A model generated the notes under the pieces. That model searched no databases. It was not told where the DNA came from and saw nothing but the letters and a program-made list of their open reading frames with translations. The position numbers were made by a program, and so were the translations under genes. A stretch of DNA of 64,000 nucleotides from DASSQJ01 sp963730165 (GTDB lineage Bacteria; Actinomycetota; Actinomycetes; Actinomycetales; Dermatophilaceae). Shown piece by piece: positions 63,859 to 64,000 of this stretch; within the stretch, counting starts at the first letter, position 1; every line of letters starts with the position of its first letter. The DNA lies in the NCBI GenBank assembly GCA_963730165.1, contig CAVSQS010000005.1:665620-729619 (forward strand). Reading direction: 5' to 3'.

Positions 63859-64000
63859 CCGGGAGATGCGTCGGGGTCGACATCCGCGGCCCGCGGCGGG
63901 GGCGGTGGTGGCCACCGAGCTCGAGCAGCCGTTGCACCCGGTAGCGGTGCCCGCGCCACGGCTCGAGCAGCTCGGCGAGGCCGTCGTCGTCGACCGGCGT
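63845..64000 (-). CDS. DNA-3-methyladenine glycosylase (AlkA-like), C-terminal end, partial
   Basis: The leftward frame enters at the window edge and ends at TAG 63845-63847. It reads LAELLEPWRGHRYRVQRLLEL and RPRRGPRMSTPTHLPVR, a C-terminus typical of actinobacterial HhH-GPD/AlkA-type DNA-3-methyladenine glycosylases. Only 51 residues are in the window, so the catalytic Asp and the HhH motif cannot be checked. It overlaps the convergent exported-protein gene by about 14 bases. Confidence 0.6.
   Translation of the reverse strand, partial: TPVDDDGLAELLEPWRGHRYRVQRLLELGGHHRPRRGPRMSTPTHLPVRGR

Overview
The window is high-GC DNA from an aerobic actinobacterium. GTG/TTG starts, GTGA/ATGA stop-start overlaps, a WhiB-type Fe-S regulator, F420 biosynthesis genes (fbiA, fbiB) and the gene order SIS protein - Trm112 - manB - DUF3499 - DUF5719 - giant glycosyltransferase - whiB - fbiA - fbiB all point there. 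The order resembles the sahH-pmmA-whiB2-fbiAB neighbourhood of mycobacteria. From memory the closest fit is Micrococcales (Intrasporangiaceae-like) or Nocardioides-like; this is inference.

Layout. (1) 1-4.1 kb: a partial serine hydrolase, an aldo/keto reductase and a secreted GxSxG hydrolase. (2) 4.2-25.7 kb: a catabolic island lying between a truncated glycosyltransferase and a truncated sensor kinase. It has a leftward operon for a Liv-type ABC importer plus Asp/Glu/hydantoin-type racemase, fumarate-reductase-like flavoprotein, metallo-hydrolase, FMN-fold protein and EthD-like protein; an IclR regulator; two leftward MmgE/PrpD genes; a rightward operon of class III CoA-transferase, metal-dependent cyclase/amidase, third MmgE/PrpD and hydantoinase-like amidohydrolase; and leftward CitE-like lyase and secreted tannase-family esterase genes. 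Six copies of a 17-bp operator-like inverted repeat (GTTYC-N7-GGAAC), two per promoter region, tie these units together. I read it as one regulon for import and breakdown of an ester- or cyclic-amide-containing carboxylate whose identity I cannot fix. (3) 25.8-26.5 kb: a two-TM protein behind a perfect 18-bp palindrome. (4) 26.6-34.3 kb: a five-gene redox operon that joins an Nfn-like transhydrogenase pair, a 2-oxoacid:ferredoxin oxidoreductase and a 768-residue protein with a PFOR-like region and a terminal Fe-S motif. (5) 34.5-42 kb: sixA, then a degraded mobile zone: the 3' half of a tRNA-Thr gene, a frameshifted HTH/nucleotidyltransferase pair, IS5 and IS110 remnants, an IS1380 element with visible ends, an IS1634 transposase and a broken acyltransferase. 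(6) 42-63 kb: core genes (ahcY, cation-efflux transporter, DUF222/HNH protein, YbaK-like protein, SIS, Trm112, manB, DUF3499, DUF5719, GT2, whiB, fbiA, fbiB, hemerythrin-domain protein). (7) 62.5-64 kb: a small secreted protein, a Ser/His signal peptidase, a second exported protein with the same VDGG motif, and the end of an AlkA-like glycosylase.

Quality caveat. From about 35.6 kb rightward almost every multi-exon-length reading frame, including normally intact single-copy genes such as ahcY and manB, is broken by one-base indels. Genes between 0.7 and 34.3 kb are intact. Many of these breaks are probably sequence errors, so frameshifted core genes are annotated over their full span. Gene boundaries in that part are approximate where stated.
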